NCBI RefSeq assembly: GCF_003326675.1
Contig: NZ_JPWF01000005.1
Coordinates: forward strand, 271,083-335,082
Origin: Thalassospira profundimaris
Lineage (GTDB): Bacteria; Pseudomonadota; Alphaproteobacteria; Rhodospirillales; Thalassospiraceae
DNA length: 64,000 nt
Direction: 5' to 3'
The position numbers and the translations under genes were made by a program. This document shows positions 55,238 through 63,941 of this stretch, one piece after another. How positions within the stretch are numbered: the stretch's first letter is position 1; the number at the start of each line of letters is the position of its first letter. The notes under the pieces are model-generated. The model was not told where the DNA came from, made no database searches, and worked only from the letters and a program-made list of their open reading frames with translations.

Positions 55238-56845
55238 ATGTCTTTCGACAATGCGTCCTTTGATTTCATCATTATCGGTGCCGGGTCCGCCGGATGTGTC
55301 TTGGCCAATCGGCTTAGTGCCGATCCAAAAAACCGGGTGTTGCTGATTGAAGCAGGGGGAAAAGACACCTACCCGTGGATCCATATTCCGGTCGGCTATC
55401 TGTTTTGCATCGGAAATCCCCGCACGGACTGGCTTTATAGGACTGCTGCCGAAAAAGGACTGGGTGGTCGATCTATCGCCTATCCGCGGGGCAAGGTTCT
55501 TGGTGGATGTTCATCCATCAATGGCATGATTTATATGCGTGGACAGGCAGCCGACTATGATCGCTGGGTCACCGAGGGGGCCGCGGGCTGGGGCTGGAAT
55601 GATGTGTTGCCGTATTTCATCAAATCGGAACGTTATCACAGCCCGGCAAACGGTCATGGCAGTAACGGGGAACTTCGTGTTGAAAAACAACGCCTGCGCT
55701 GGGATGTCCTGGATGCTGTCCGTGACGGGGCCGAGGAAATTGGCATTCAGAAAACAGATGATTTCAATGGCGGCAGCAACGAAGGGTCGGGCTATTTCGA
55801 TGTGACACAGAAACGCGGTGTGCGCTGGAGTGCGTCCCGTGCCTTCCTCAAACCGGTAATGCATCGCCCGAACCTTGCGGTTTTGACCAAGGCAACTGTT
55901 GTCGGGCTTGAGCTGGACGGGGCAACCGTGCGTGGTGTGCGTTACGAACGGGATGGGAAAACCGAATGTGTAAAGGCCGGGCGCGAAGTTATTCTTTCCG
56001 CGGGGGCAATTGGAACGCCGCAAATTCTGAAACTTTCGGGCATCGGTCCGGCAACCGAACTGCGTGACCACGGCATTCCGGTCGTAAATGATCTTCCCGG
56101 TGTGGGGGAGAACCTTCAGGACCACCTGCAAATTCGCACTGCCTTTCGCATCAAGGGTGCCAGGACGCTCAATGAAATGCAGTCGACGCTTTGGGGAAAA
56201 GCAAAAATCGGACTTGATTATGCGCTGCGCCGTCGCGGGCCCATGGCCATGGCGCCCAGTCAGCTTGGCATCTTCACAAAGTCAGATCCAACATTTGAGA
56301 CGCCCAATATCGAATATCATGTGCAACCCTTGTCGCTCGATAAATTCGGCGATCCTTTGCATGATTATCCGGCGATTACGGTTTCTGTGTGTAATTTGCG
56401 CCCTACCAGTGTCGGTCGGGTTACTCTGACATCATCAGACGCGTATTCGGCACCGGATATTGCACCAAACTATCTTAGTACGGATCAGGATCGACAGGTT
56501 TCCGTTCAATCAATTCGGCATGCCAGAAGACTGATGGCGACAAGACGTATGCAGCAGTTCAGCCCGGTCGAATTCGCCCCGGGGCCGCATGTGACAAGCG
56601 ACGATGCGTTGGCCGAAGCCGCAGGCAAAGTGGCAACAACAATCTTCCACCCGGTCGGAACCGCGAAGATGGGGGCCAAGCATGACCTGATGGCGGTTGT
56701 GGATGACCGGCTTCGCGTGCGCGGAATGGCAAATCTGCGGATTGCCGATGCCTCTGTTATGCCATCCATTGTTTCGGGAAATACACATGCACCCGTTGTC
56801 ATGATCGCCGAAAGGGCGAGTGAGCTGATCATTGGCGGAAAGTGA
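55238..56845 (+). CDS. GMC-family FAD-dependent oxidoreductase (choline dehydrogenase-like)
   Basis: 535 residues: FDFIIIGAGSAGCVLANRLS (FAD-binding), PRGKVLGGCSSINGMIYMRG (GMC signature 1), GAIGTPQILKLSGIGP (signature 2), and C-terminal HPVGTAKMG and SGNTHAPVVMIAER with the catalytic His and Asn. It oxidises a primary alcohol. The start at 55238 has GGAGA upstream. It is transcribed toward the NIPSNAP/TRAP operon and separated from it by a bidirectional terminator. Confidence 0.9.
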   Translation: MSFDNASFDFIIIGAGSAGCVLANRLSADPKNRVLLIEAGGKDTYPWIHIPVGYLFCIGNPRTDWLYRTAAEKGLGGRSIAYPRGKVLGGCSSINGMIYMRGQAADYDRWVTEGAAGWGWNDVLPYFIKSERYHSPANGHGSNGELRVEKQRLRWDVLDAVRDGAEEIGIQKTDDFNGGSNEGSGYFDVTQKRGVRWSASRAFLKPVMHRPNLAVLTKATVVGLELDGATVRGVRYERDGKTECVKAGREVILSAGAIGTPQILKLSGIGPATELRDHGIPVVNDLPGVGENLQDHLQIRTAFRIKGARTLNEMQSTLWGKAKIGLDYALRRRGPMAMAPSQLGIFTKSDPTFETPNIEYHVQPLSLDKFGDPLHDYPAITVSVCNLRPTSVGRVTLTSSDAYSAPDIAPNYLSTDQDRQVSVQSIRHARRLMATRRMQQFSPVEFAPGPHVTSDDALAEAAGKVATTIFHPVGTAKMGAKHDLMAVVDDRLRVRGMANLRIADASVMPSIVSGNTHAPVVMIAERASELIIGGK

Positions 56846-56900
56846 TCTGCCAAAGGTGACAATTGATCAAGGCCGATAGATGGCGCATCGCGGGTAAAAG

Positions 56901-56935
56901 AATGCGCGGCAGTCAAATCACTGCCGCGCATTTTG
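56901..56935. terminator. Bidirectional terminator between convergent GMC and NIPSNAP genes
   Basis: AATGCGCGGCAGT and ACTGCCGCGCATT form a perfect 13-bp stem around CAAATC, with T-rich bases on both strands (TTTG to the right, CTTTT to the left). Confidence 0.88.
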
Positions 56936-56948
56936 TGTCTTACAGGTG

Positions 56949-57278
56949 TTAGTCTTTGCTCAGCGCAGAGAAGAACGGTGTCGGGGTCAGGATTTTGTTT
57001 ACCTGACTGACAAGATATCCGGCCTCTGCCGACTTCTTGAGATATTCCTGCCATCCCGGATCGGATTTCAGGTTGGCACGCTTTTCTGCACGATCAGCGG
57101 CACTTTCGTACTGCCAGATATGGATATAGGAATTCACATCACCGGTTTCGGTCGCGGCGTAAACGGCCGGATCGCCAAGATGTTTCTTTTGGATTTGCCA
57201 GCCCTCTGCTTCGTAAAGCTTAAGGTGCTTTCCGATCGTGCCCGGGCGGCAAGTATAAGTGCGATGATCATAAATCAT
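56949..57278 (-). CDS. NIPSNAP family protein
   Basis: 109 residues: MIYDHRTYTCRPGTIGKHL, then SYIHIWQYESAADRAEKRA and DPGWQEYL, the small ferredoxin-like NIPSNAP fold. Members often accompany catabolic clusters, but the role is not known. It follows dctQ by 27 bases and is probably the last gene of the TRAP operon. Confidence 0.85.
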   Translation of the reverse strand: MIYDHRTYTCRPGTIGKHLKLYEAEGWQIQKKHLGDPAVYAATETGDVNSYIHIWQYESAADRAEKRANLKSDPGWQEYLKKSAEAGYLVSQVNKILTPTPFFSALSKD

Positions 57279-57305
57279 GTTTGAAATCCTTGAATTGGTC
57301 GATGA

Positions 57306-57806
57306 CTAGATGTCGTCGATGGTTTCAGTCTCGGCTGCGTGCCGAGGCGAATGCCTGAAAAGGTCAATGATGGCGTAAAGGAGCATGATCCCGGCGCTGA
57401 TCGGGATGCAGACATAAAGGATCGCAACCGGGAAACCGATGATCGGCGTCAGTGCACTGCTCCGTTCGGTCAGGTTCCAGCCTTCGACAAACAGGAACCC
57501 GAGAAAGAAGATATTGATCGCGGAAATGACGGCGGTATGAATGCGGCGCTTGGCCCAGGGCAGGGTGTAATACAGCCAGTCAATGCGGAAATGCTGGTTT
57601 TCCCGCCAGAGTTCGGCTGCACCAAAGAACACCATCCATGCAAAGCACAGTTCGATAATCTCGTCATACCAGCCCATGGAAAACCAGCCGGTCACGCGTG
57701 AAATCACATTGGCGCCCAGAATGAACATCAGAACAATCAGGCAGGAAATCGCGACCACGCGCAAAAAGCGTCCGGTGATCTGATCAAGTCGGAAGATGGC
57801 TTGCAT
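57306..57806 (-). CDS. dctQ: TRAP transporter small permease (DctQ)
   Basis: 166 residues, four helices, with VISRVTGWFSMGWYDEIIEL and FFGAAELWRENQHFRIDWLY, the DctQ core. The ATG at 57806 overlaps the dctM stop (TAATG), as is normal in TRAP operons; the frame continues upstream but only within dctM. Confidence 0.92.
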   Translation of the reverse strand: MQAIFRLDQITGRFLRVVAISCLIVLMFILGANVISRVTGWFSMGWYDEIIELCFAWMVFFGAAELWRENQHFRIDWLYYTLPWAKRRIHTAVISAINIFFLGFLFVEGWNLTERSSALTPIIGFPVAILYVCIPISAGIMLLYAIIDLFRHSPRHAAETETIDDI

Positions 57807-59098
57807 TATCGGCCACCTCCCATCACCAGATCGGGCAACCAGGTGGATACTTGCGGAATGCAAATCACCAGAAGAAGCACGACAAAGATCCCTATCAGAT
57901 AAGGCCACAATTCACGAATAAGCGGCCCGACCGGAACTTTGGTGACACTTGAAATCGCAAACAGCACCATGCCGACCGGCGGCGTAAGAAGACCAATCAT
58001 CGAACACATGATCATGATGACGCCGAACTGAACCGGATCGATCCCGATTGCCGACATGACCGGCATAAAGATCGGAACGGTGATGACAATGACTGCAATA
58101 CCTTCGAGGAACATGCCAAGGACAAGCAGGATCAGAACGATCAATGACATGATGACCGCCGGATTATCAGAAATTGCCAGAAGCCCGTTGATCACGCTGT
58201 TCGGGACGCGCTGATGAATAAGAAGCCAGCCAAAGAAACCGGCCGCGGCGATGACAAACAGAACGCGAATGGTATGAAGAAGCGTGTCCCAAAGAATGCC
58301 GGGCAACGAAGACATGGTGATTTCGCGATACACGAAAAGACCAAGGAATGCGGCATAGAAGCTTGCAGTGACGCCTGCTTCGGTCGGTGTGAACACACCG
58401 GTAAGAATCCCGGCAATAATGATGAAGGGCGTGCCGAGCGGAAGAAATGCGCCTTTTAACGACACCCAAAGTTCATGATAACTCGCGCGCATTTCACGCG
58501 GGAACTTGCGAATAACCGCAACAACATAAACCGCAACCATCAAGGCGCCGGCCATCAACAGGCCGGGGACAACTCCGGCAAGAAACAGCTTAACAACCGA
58601 GATACCCGTCAGGCTGGCAAAAATGACAAACGGGATGCTGGGCGGGAAGACCGGACCGATTGTTGAGGATGCTGCGGTGATTGCTGCGGAGAAGCGTTCG
58701 TCATAGCCCCGATCACGCATTGCCTTGAATTCAACCTGACCAAGGCCCGCTGCATCGGCAACGGCCGCACCAGACATGCCCGAAAAGATCAGGCTGGCGA
58801 CAACGTTGACCTGTCCAAGGCCGCCGCGGAAGTGACCAACAAGGGCGGATGCAAACCGGAAAATACGTTCTGTCACGCCGCCGGTATTCATCAGGTTGCC
58901 GGCCAGAATAAAGAACGGGATGGCCAGAAGCGTAAAGGATGTGGTCGACGAATACATGCGCTGTGGCAGCATGGTCAGAATTGCCGGTTCGCCCAGCGCA
59001 AGATAGGTGCCGACAGCTGTTACGCCCAGTGCAATGGCAATGGGCACGCCAAGAACAATCAGTCCCACAAGTGCAAGCAGCACGATCAATGCAAGCAT
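57806..59098 (-). CDS. dctM: TRAP transporter large permease (DctM)
   Basis: 430 residues, about twelve helices, with SFTLLAIPFFILAGNLMNTGG, ASSTIGPVFPPSIPFVIFAS and MLTPPVGMVLFAISSVTKV-type segments of DctM. Sodium-driven uptake of a carboxylate or related solute captured by DctP. Lies between dctP and dctQ. Confidence 0.95.
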   Translation of the reverse strand: MLALIVLLALVGLIVLGVPIAIALGVTAVGTYLALGEPAILTMLPQRMYSSTTSFTLLAIPFFILAGNLMNTGGVTERIFRFASALVGHFRGGLGQVNVVASLIFSGMSGAAVADAAGLGQVEFKAMRDRGYDERFSAAITAASSTIGPVFPPSIPFVIFASLTGISVVKLFLAGVVPGLLMAGALMVAVYVVAVIRKFPREMRASYHELWVSLKGAFLPLGTPFIIIAGILTGVFTPTEAGVTASFYAAFLGLFVYREITMSSLPGILWDTLLHTIRVLFVIAAAGFFGWLLIHQRVPNSVINGLLAISDNPAVIMSLIVLILLVLGMFLEGIAVIVITVPIFMPVMSAIGIDPVQFGVIMIMCSMIGLLTPPVGMVLFAISSVTKVPVGPLIRELWPYLIGIFVVLLLVICIPQVSTWLPDLVMGGGR

Positions 59099-59136
59099 GA
59101 TCTCAGACTTTCAGATTAGACATTGGGAATGTGGTG

Positions 59137-59211
59137 CCAGAGAGAGGGCAGCTTGACGATCAAGCTTTCCTCTCTCTGGGGATGTTCACTCGTTCGCATG
59201 TCGCGAACGAG
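59137..59211 (-). other. Two strong hairpins between dctP and dctM
   Basis: CCAGAGAGAGG/CCTCTCTCTGG (59137-59179) is extended by inner AGCTTGA/TCAAGCT to about 18 bp. CTCGTTCGC-ATGTC-GCGAACGAG (59189-59211) lies against the dctP stop. No T tract follows on the transcribed strand, so mRNA stabilisation or partial attenuation favouring DctP is the likely role. Confidence 0.75.
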
Positions 59212-59214
59212 CGG

Positions 59215-60216
59215 TTATTTCCCGATAAAGCTGAGGAACTTTTTCATATTCTCTTCGCCGGAATATTCGCTGACGCGCTCATAGGCCGGGCCCATCTGTT
59301 CCTTGAATTTTTCAAGGTCAGGTTCGGTAACATTGACGCCCGCTGCCTTGATTTTGGCAAGTTCGTCGGCTTCCTGTTGCTGAACCAGTTCACGCATCAG
59401 GTTACCGGCAGAAACGCTTTCCTCGCGGATGATGGTCTGTTCTTCCGGTGTCAGGGAATCCCACTTTTTCTTGTTCATGACATGAACCATGGAATTGTAA
59501 ACGTGACGGGTCAGGGCAAGGTTTTCCTGAAGTTCGTACATCTTGTAGTGATAGATGACACCAATCGGGTTTTCCTGACCGTCAACCACACCGGCGGTCA
59601 ACGCGCCCGGCAATTCCGGGAAGGCGATCTGGGTGGTCTGTGCGCCAGCGGCTTCAAGTGCAGCAACAATCTGCAACTCTGGCGGCGTACGCAGTTTAAG
59701 ACCTGCAAGGTCTTCCGGGGTGTTGATCGGACGAACCGAGTTCGTCACGTTGCGGAACCCGTATTCCCAGTTCGACAGCATCACCAAACCTTTTTCTTCA
59801 AGTTTGGGTGCGGCCCAATCCATGAACGGACCATCAAGAACCTGATGGGCTTGTTCATAGCTGCCAAATGCAAACGGCGTCATCACGGTGCCGAATGCCT
59901 TTTCATATTTATCAAGTGCACCCTGCGTTGGCAGGTTCATGTCAATGATGCCAAGTACGGTCTGTTCAAGCTGTTCGGGCGGGGAGCCCAGTTCGCTTGA
60001 CGGATAAAGCTGGATTTCAACTTCGCCATTGGTGCGTGCTTCGACCCGTTCCTTGAATTGCTTGGCGGCAATGTGGCCCGGGTGGGTTTCAGCTGCAAAA
60101 TGCGACAGCTTCAGAGCAGTTTTTGCATCTGCTGGCGAGACTGCGGACAGTGCCGTTACAGACATCAGAACAGCGCAAACCGACAGGGCTGCGTTTTTGA
60201 TTTTAAGGTTTTTCAA
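59215..60216 (-). CDS. dctP: TRAP transporter substrate-binding protein (DctP)
   Basis: 333 residues: Sec signal (ending SPADA), then the DctP fold with LKLSHFAAETHPGHIAAKQF, GFRNVTNSVRPINTPEDLAG, LKLRTPP (the conserved ligand arginine) and VVDGQENPI. The start codon is TTG at 60216, firmly supported by GGAGG seven bases upstream. Group members bind sugar acids and other carboxylates; the ligand cannot be deduced. First gene of dctPMQ. Confidence 0.94.
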   Translation of the reverse strand: MKNLKIKNAALSVCAVLMSVTALSAVSPADAKTALKLSHFAAETHPGHIAAKQFKERVEARTNGEVEIQLYPSSELGSPPEQLEQTVLGIIDMNLPTQGALDKYEKAFGTVMTPFAFGSYEQAHQVLDGPFMDWAAPKLEEKGLVMLSNWEYGFRNVTNSVRPINTPEDLAGLKLRTPPELQIVAALEAAGAQTTQIAFPELPGALTAGVVDGQENPIGVIYHYKMYELQENLALTRHVYNSMVHVMNKKKWDSLTPEEQTIIREESVSAGNLMRELVQQQEADELAKIKAAGVNVTEPDLEKFKEQMGPAYERVSEYSGEENMKKFLSFIGK

Positions 60217-60323
60217 GATGTTTCCTCCGTTGGAATGAATTTGCGTGTTGAACGCTTGTTTTTGTTGGGGGGCATTACGCCCCCGTAATCAGGTTTTGGA
60301 TGTTTGAAAGCGGGATGGTTGGA

Positions 60324-61232
60324 TCAGGATTCTTTCGGGAATGCCGCTTCGACACCGGAAAGCTTTTCATATGCCTTGATCACGGCTGTGCAGCCTTCCT
60401 GACCAAAGCCCATGATCGAGGCCAGTGAATAGGTCTGGTGAACCGAACTTGCCATAAAGCCCGGAAGGCCTGCCTTTTCGAGCCAGCGCACATAGTAGCC
60501 GACATCTTTTTCGGCCCATTCAAGCGCCATATAGGGGGTGAAATCGCGTTCAAGCGTTTTGCGACCATAAAGGTCCATCATGCCGCTTTTGCCGCCAGCC
60601 GCCGAAATGATGTCGATGACTTTGGTCATGTCGAGGCCTTCCTTGGCGGCAAGGGCAAACCCTTCGCAGAAGGAGGCGACATTGGCAAAGGCGATAAAGT
60701 TGTGGATCAGTTTCAGGCGGATGGCGTGGCCGCTTGGCCCGACATGGAAGATGTTTTCGGCATAGGTATCAAAGAGCGGGCGCAGGTCTTCGAGAAGGTC
60801 GCTATCACCGCCATACAGCACGTTCACGCAGCCCTGTTCGGCATGGATCGGCGTGCGGGTCATCGGGGCTTCGCAATAACGAACGCCGATTTTTTCACAT
60901 GCGGCACTCATCAGATCGACGTGATCGGGGCTGGTGGTCGTGTGATCCAGAATGATCTGACCGGGCTTCATGTCCTGAAGGCAACCGCTTTCGGCATCAA
61001 TGGTCAGTTTCTGAACGTCTTCTGCCCTGCCAATGCAAAAGGCCAGAACATCACAGTCGCGTGCCATGTCCCGAACAGAAGTGGCAACAACTGCGCCGCG
61101 GCTTTCTGCAAGTTTGACCTTTTCCTGGTCAAGGTCGAGCACATGAACCTTTACGCCCTTAAGGAGCATATTCTTGACGAGGCCGCTGCCCATGCCACCC
61201 AGACCAACAAAGCCGACGGTCTTCTGAAACAT
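60324..61232 (-). CDS. 3-hydroxyisobutyrate dehydrogenase-family NAD(P)-dependent oxidoreductase
   Basis: 302 residues: VGFVGLGGMGSGLVKNML (dinucleotide fold), LDHTTTSPDHVDLMSAAC (substrate loop), APMTRTPIHAEQG, and KLIHNFIAFANVASFCEGF with the catalytic lysine. The family includes tartronate-semialdehyde, sulfolactaldehyde and hydroxyisobutyrate reductases. The start at 61232 follows GGAGG. Upstream of dctP, probably the same operon, and divergent from the GntR gene. Confidence 0.88.
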   Translation of the reverse strand: MFQKTVGFVGLGGMGSGLVKNMLLKGVKVHVLDLDQEKVKLAESRGAVVATSVRDMARDCDVLAFCIGRAEDVQKLTIDAESGCLQDMKPGQIILDHTTTSPDHVDLMSAACEKIGVRYCEAPMTRTPIHAEQGCVNVLYGGDSDLLEDLRPLFDTYAENIFHVGPSGHAIRLKLIHNFIAFANVASFCEGFALAAKEGLDMTKVIDIISAAGGKSGMMDLYGRKTLERDFTPYMALEWAEKDVGYYVRWLEKAGLPGFMASSVHQTYSLASIMGFGQEGCTAVIKAYEKLSGVEAAFPKES

Positions 61233-61318
61233 TAATTTCCTCCATTTTCTGCTGGTTGGCGCTGCTTGTTGTGATGCAGGGCCATTCTTCATTGAAAATC
61301 GACATAGCATGTCTCCAT

Positions 61319-61348
61319 GTTGTCTGACAACCTGTTTTTATGTTGACA
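61319..61348. promoter_or_regulatory. FadR/FCD-type operator and -35 in the divergent promoter region
   Basis: GTTGTCTGACAAC (61319-61331) is a 13-bp palindrome containing TTGT-N3-ACAA, the form of GntR/FadR-group operators. TTGACA at 61343-61348 is a consensus -35 for the rightward gntR transcript. On the reverse strand TTGTCA within the palindrome could be the -35 for the leftward operon. Confidence 0.65.
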
Positions 61349-61430
61349 AAATAATTCTTGTCCATGCATAAGGTCGCATCATAAAAATCAGTCTCGGCTG
61401 ATTGATCTTCACCAATAAAGGGCATTTTCG

Positions 61431-62165
61431 GTGGACTCTTTTACGCGACTAAGCAGACGTCCAAGTTTGGCTGATGACGTTTCGCAGAAGCTTTCCCGCA
61501 TGATTCTCGAAGGTGATCTTGCCGCAGGCGAGCAGTTGCCAACCGAACAAAGTCTTGCTGAAAGTTTTGGCGTGGCGCGCACCGTCGTGCGCGAAGCCGT
61601 TTCACGTCTTAAGCATGATGGTCTGGTTGATTCGCGTCAGGGTGTCGGTGCCTTTGTGGCCGAACCCAGCGCACGCAGCGCGTTTCGCATCAGCCCCGCC
61701 TGCTTTGAAAAGCGCCAAAAGCTTTTGGAAATTCTTCAGTTGCGTACCGGGATCACGTCCGAAGCTGCCGGGCTTGCGGCCCTTCACCGTTCCGATGCGG
61801 ATGTCGATTTTATGTCGCAATCCTATCGCGAGATGGAAAGTTCGCTTTTGAAGGGTGACGAAGGAACCGAAAAGCATCTTTTGGCCGAACGTGCCTTCTA
61901 TCAGCGGATCGCAGAGGCATCCGGCAATCAATACATCAAGGAATTCCTGTCAATGCTTGATACCCGCATTGATCTGGAACTGCGCTCTGTCGCGATTAAG
62001 AACGCCCGCGTGACGGAATGGAGCTCGGAAGTGCTGACAGAACATATGGCTGTTCTCGACGCGATCCGGCAACAGGATGAAAATGCAGCATCGCAAGCGG
62101 TGCGCTATCACTACACGCTTGCTGCGCAGCGTCTGGCGGATCGTGCCGATCTGGCAGACACGTAA
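61431..62165 (+). CDS. FadR-subfamily GntR transcriptional regulator
   Basis: 244 residues: winged HTH with LAAGEQLPTEQSLAESFGVA and RTVVREAVSRLKHDGLVDSR, followed by an all-helical FCD ligand-binding domain (LEILQLRTGITSEAAGLAA ... AERAFYQRIAEASGN). The start is GTG at 61431 with AAAGGG upstream. It lies divergent from the dehydrogenase/TRAP operon and upstream of the ThDP enzyme, with its operator in between, so it likely represses both sides until the substrate binds. Confidence 0.9.
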   Translation: MDSFTRLSRRPSLADDVSQKLSRMILEGDLAAGEQLPTEQSLAESFGVARTVVREAVSRLKHDGLVDSRQGVGAFVAEPSARSAFRISPACFEKRQKLLEILQLRTGITSEAAGLAALHRSDADVDFMSQSYREMESSLLKGDEGTEKHLLAERAFYQRIAEASGNQYIKEFLSMLDTRIDLELRSVAIKNARVTEWSSEVLTEHMAVLDAIRQQDENAASQAVRYHYTLAAQRLADRADLADT

Positions 62166-62227
62166 ATAAGCGGGGCCAAGCGCCCCGCCAAAACACATCA
62201 ATCAGAAACAGTCTAGTGGAGGCACCG

Positions 62228-63892
62228 ATGCATTGCACGGGAGGTCAAGTGATCGCTAATGTCTTGGTTCAACAAGGCGTTGATCGAATTTTTGGAGTAC
62301 CGGGCGAGAGTTTCCTTGCCGTTCTTGATGCGTTGGTCGATACGCCGCAGATCGAATTTGTCGCAACCAAGCACGAAGGTGCGGCATCATTCATGGCCGA
62401 TGCCGACGGAAAACTGACGGGGCGTCCGGGCATTGTCTTGGTAACCCGTGGTCCCGGTGCATCCAATGCCTATGCCGGTGTGCATGTTGCCTATCAGGAT
62501 TCCACCCCGCTGATCATGATGGTTGGCCTGATCAGCCGCGATGACGAAGAACGCGAAGCATTTCAGGAATTTGACCTTAAGGCGATTTTCGGGACCCAGA
62601 CCAAATGGACCGCGGTGATCGATAACGCCGCCCGCATCCCGGAACTTCTGACCCGTGCATTTCAGGTGGCGACGTCCGGTCGTCCGGGCCCGGTCGTTCT
62701 TGGCTTGCCAGAAGACATGCTGCGTGATGTGGTTGAAATTGATCAGCTTCCTGCCAAGGTCACGCCGGTTCAGGCATCCCCGGCAGCCGATCAGATCAGC
62801 GACATTGCCGACATTCTTTCCTCTGCAAAATCCCCGCTGGTGATTGCTGGTGGTGAAACCTGGGATGATCAGGCCTGTGCCGATCTGGCCAGCTTTGCAG
62901 AAGCATGGAACTTGCCGGTCACATGCAGTTTCCGCAGTCAGGACCGAATGTCTGCACTGCATTCATCCTATATCGGTGACGCGGGTCTGGGAATTAACCC
63001 GGCATTGGCGAAACGCATTCGTGATGCAGATGTTCTTTTGGTTCTGGGCGCACGTCTGGGCGATTGCACGACGTCTGGCTATACCTTGCTTGATGTTCCG
63101 GTTGCCAAACAGAAAATCCTGCATATTCATCCGGATGCGAATGAAATCGGTCGGGTTTATGCCCCGGCACTGGGTGTTTGCAGTGGCATGAAACAGGCGC
63201 TTTTCGCACTTGCAAAGCTTGATGCCCCGGCGTCATCCCCGGTCTGGCAGGACTGGACCAAATCTGCCCGTGAAGATTATCTGGTCTGGTCGACGCCAAA
63301 CCCGACGGCACATGGCCCGGTTAACCTTGCCTCGGTGATCAAGCATCTCAATGAAAATCTGCCCGAAGATGCGATTTTGACCAATGGTGCGGGGAATTAC
63401 ACCGTTTGGGTGCATCGTTTCTATCAGCATCGTCGTTTCAGAACCCAGGTTGCGCCGACATCCGGCACGATGGGGTATGGTTTGCCTGCTGCGATTGCGG
63501 CAAGCCTGCGTCATCCGGATCGCCTCAGCATCTGCTTTGCAGGTGATGGCTGTTTCCAGATGACCCTTCAGGAACTGGCAACGGCACAGCAATTTGGTGC
63601 GCGTGTGATTGTTATTCTGTGCAACAACGGCATGTATGGCACCATTCGCATGCATCAGGAGAAAAACTATCCCGGACGTGTCAGCGGTACCGATATTGTT
63701 AATCCTGATTTCATCAAGCTGGCAGAGGCATATGGTTTTGCGACCGCAAGGGTCGAGAAAACCGGTCAATTCGCAGATGCCTTTGATACGATTGCAGCAT
63801 CGGGCAAATCGGGTGTGATTGAAGTGATCACCGATCCCGAAGATTTGACCCCGCGCTTTTCTTTGTCCGAATTACGTGCAAGTGCACAATGA
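62228..63892 (+). CDS. ThDP-dependent enzyme, acetolactate synthase-like
   Basis: 554 residues with the three domains of the acetolactate synthase/decarboxylase family: a pyrimidine-binding domain with catalytic E50 (ATKHEGAASF), a central FAD/nucleotide-like domain, and a C-terminal diphosphate-binding motif GDGCFQ...CNN (from about 439). E50 argues against glyoxylate carboligase, which has valine there. The start at 62228 follows GGAGG. Genuine substrate unknown; decarboxylation or carboligation of a 2-keto acid is expected. Confidence 0.85.
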   Translation: MHCTGGQVIANVLVQQGVDRIFGVPGESFLAVLDALVDTPQIEFVATKHEGAASFMADADGKLTGRPGIVLVTRGPGASNAYAGVHVAYQDSTPLIMMVGLISRDDEEREAFQEFDLKAIFGTQTKWTAVIDNAARIPELLTRAFQVATSGRPGPVVLGLPEDMLRDVVEIDQLPAKVTPVQASPAADQISDIADILSSAKSPLVIAGGETWDDQACADLASFAEAWNLPVTCSFRSQDRMSALHSSYIGDAGLGINPALAKRIRDADVLLVLGARLGDCTTSGYTLLDVPVAKQKILHIHPDANEIGRVYAPALGVCSGMKQALFALAKLDAPASSPVWQDWTKSAREDYLVWSTPNPTAHGPVNLASVIKHLNENLPEDAILTNGAGNYTVWVHRFYQHRRFRTQVAPTSGTMGYGLPAAIAASLRHPDRLSICFAGDGCFQMTLQELATAQQFGARVIVILCNNGMYGTIRMHQEKNYPGRVSGTDIVNPDFIKLAEAYGFATARVEKTGQFADAFDTIAASGKSGVIEVITDPEDLTPRFSLSELRASAQ

Positions 63893-63941
63893 TCCGTGCT
63901 TTAACGTTCATCTGACTGTTCACTCAAAATTGGGAAATTCC

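Noticed and set aside
62170..62188. GCGGGGC-CAAGC-GCCCCGC hairpin as a terminator after gntR
   Set aside because: Followed by AAAAC, not T; it may only be a weak pause or chance structure.
62228..63892. Glyoxylate carboligase
   Set aside because: The catalytic glutamate (E50) is present, whereas glyoxylate carboligases carry valine there; no hydroxypyruvate isomerase is nearby.
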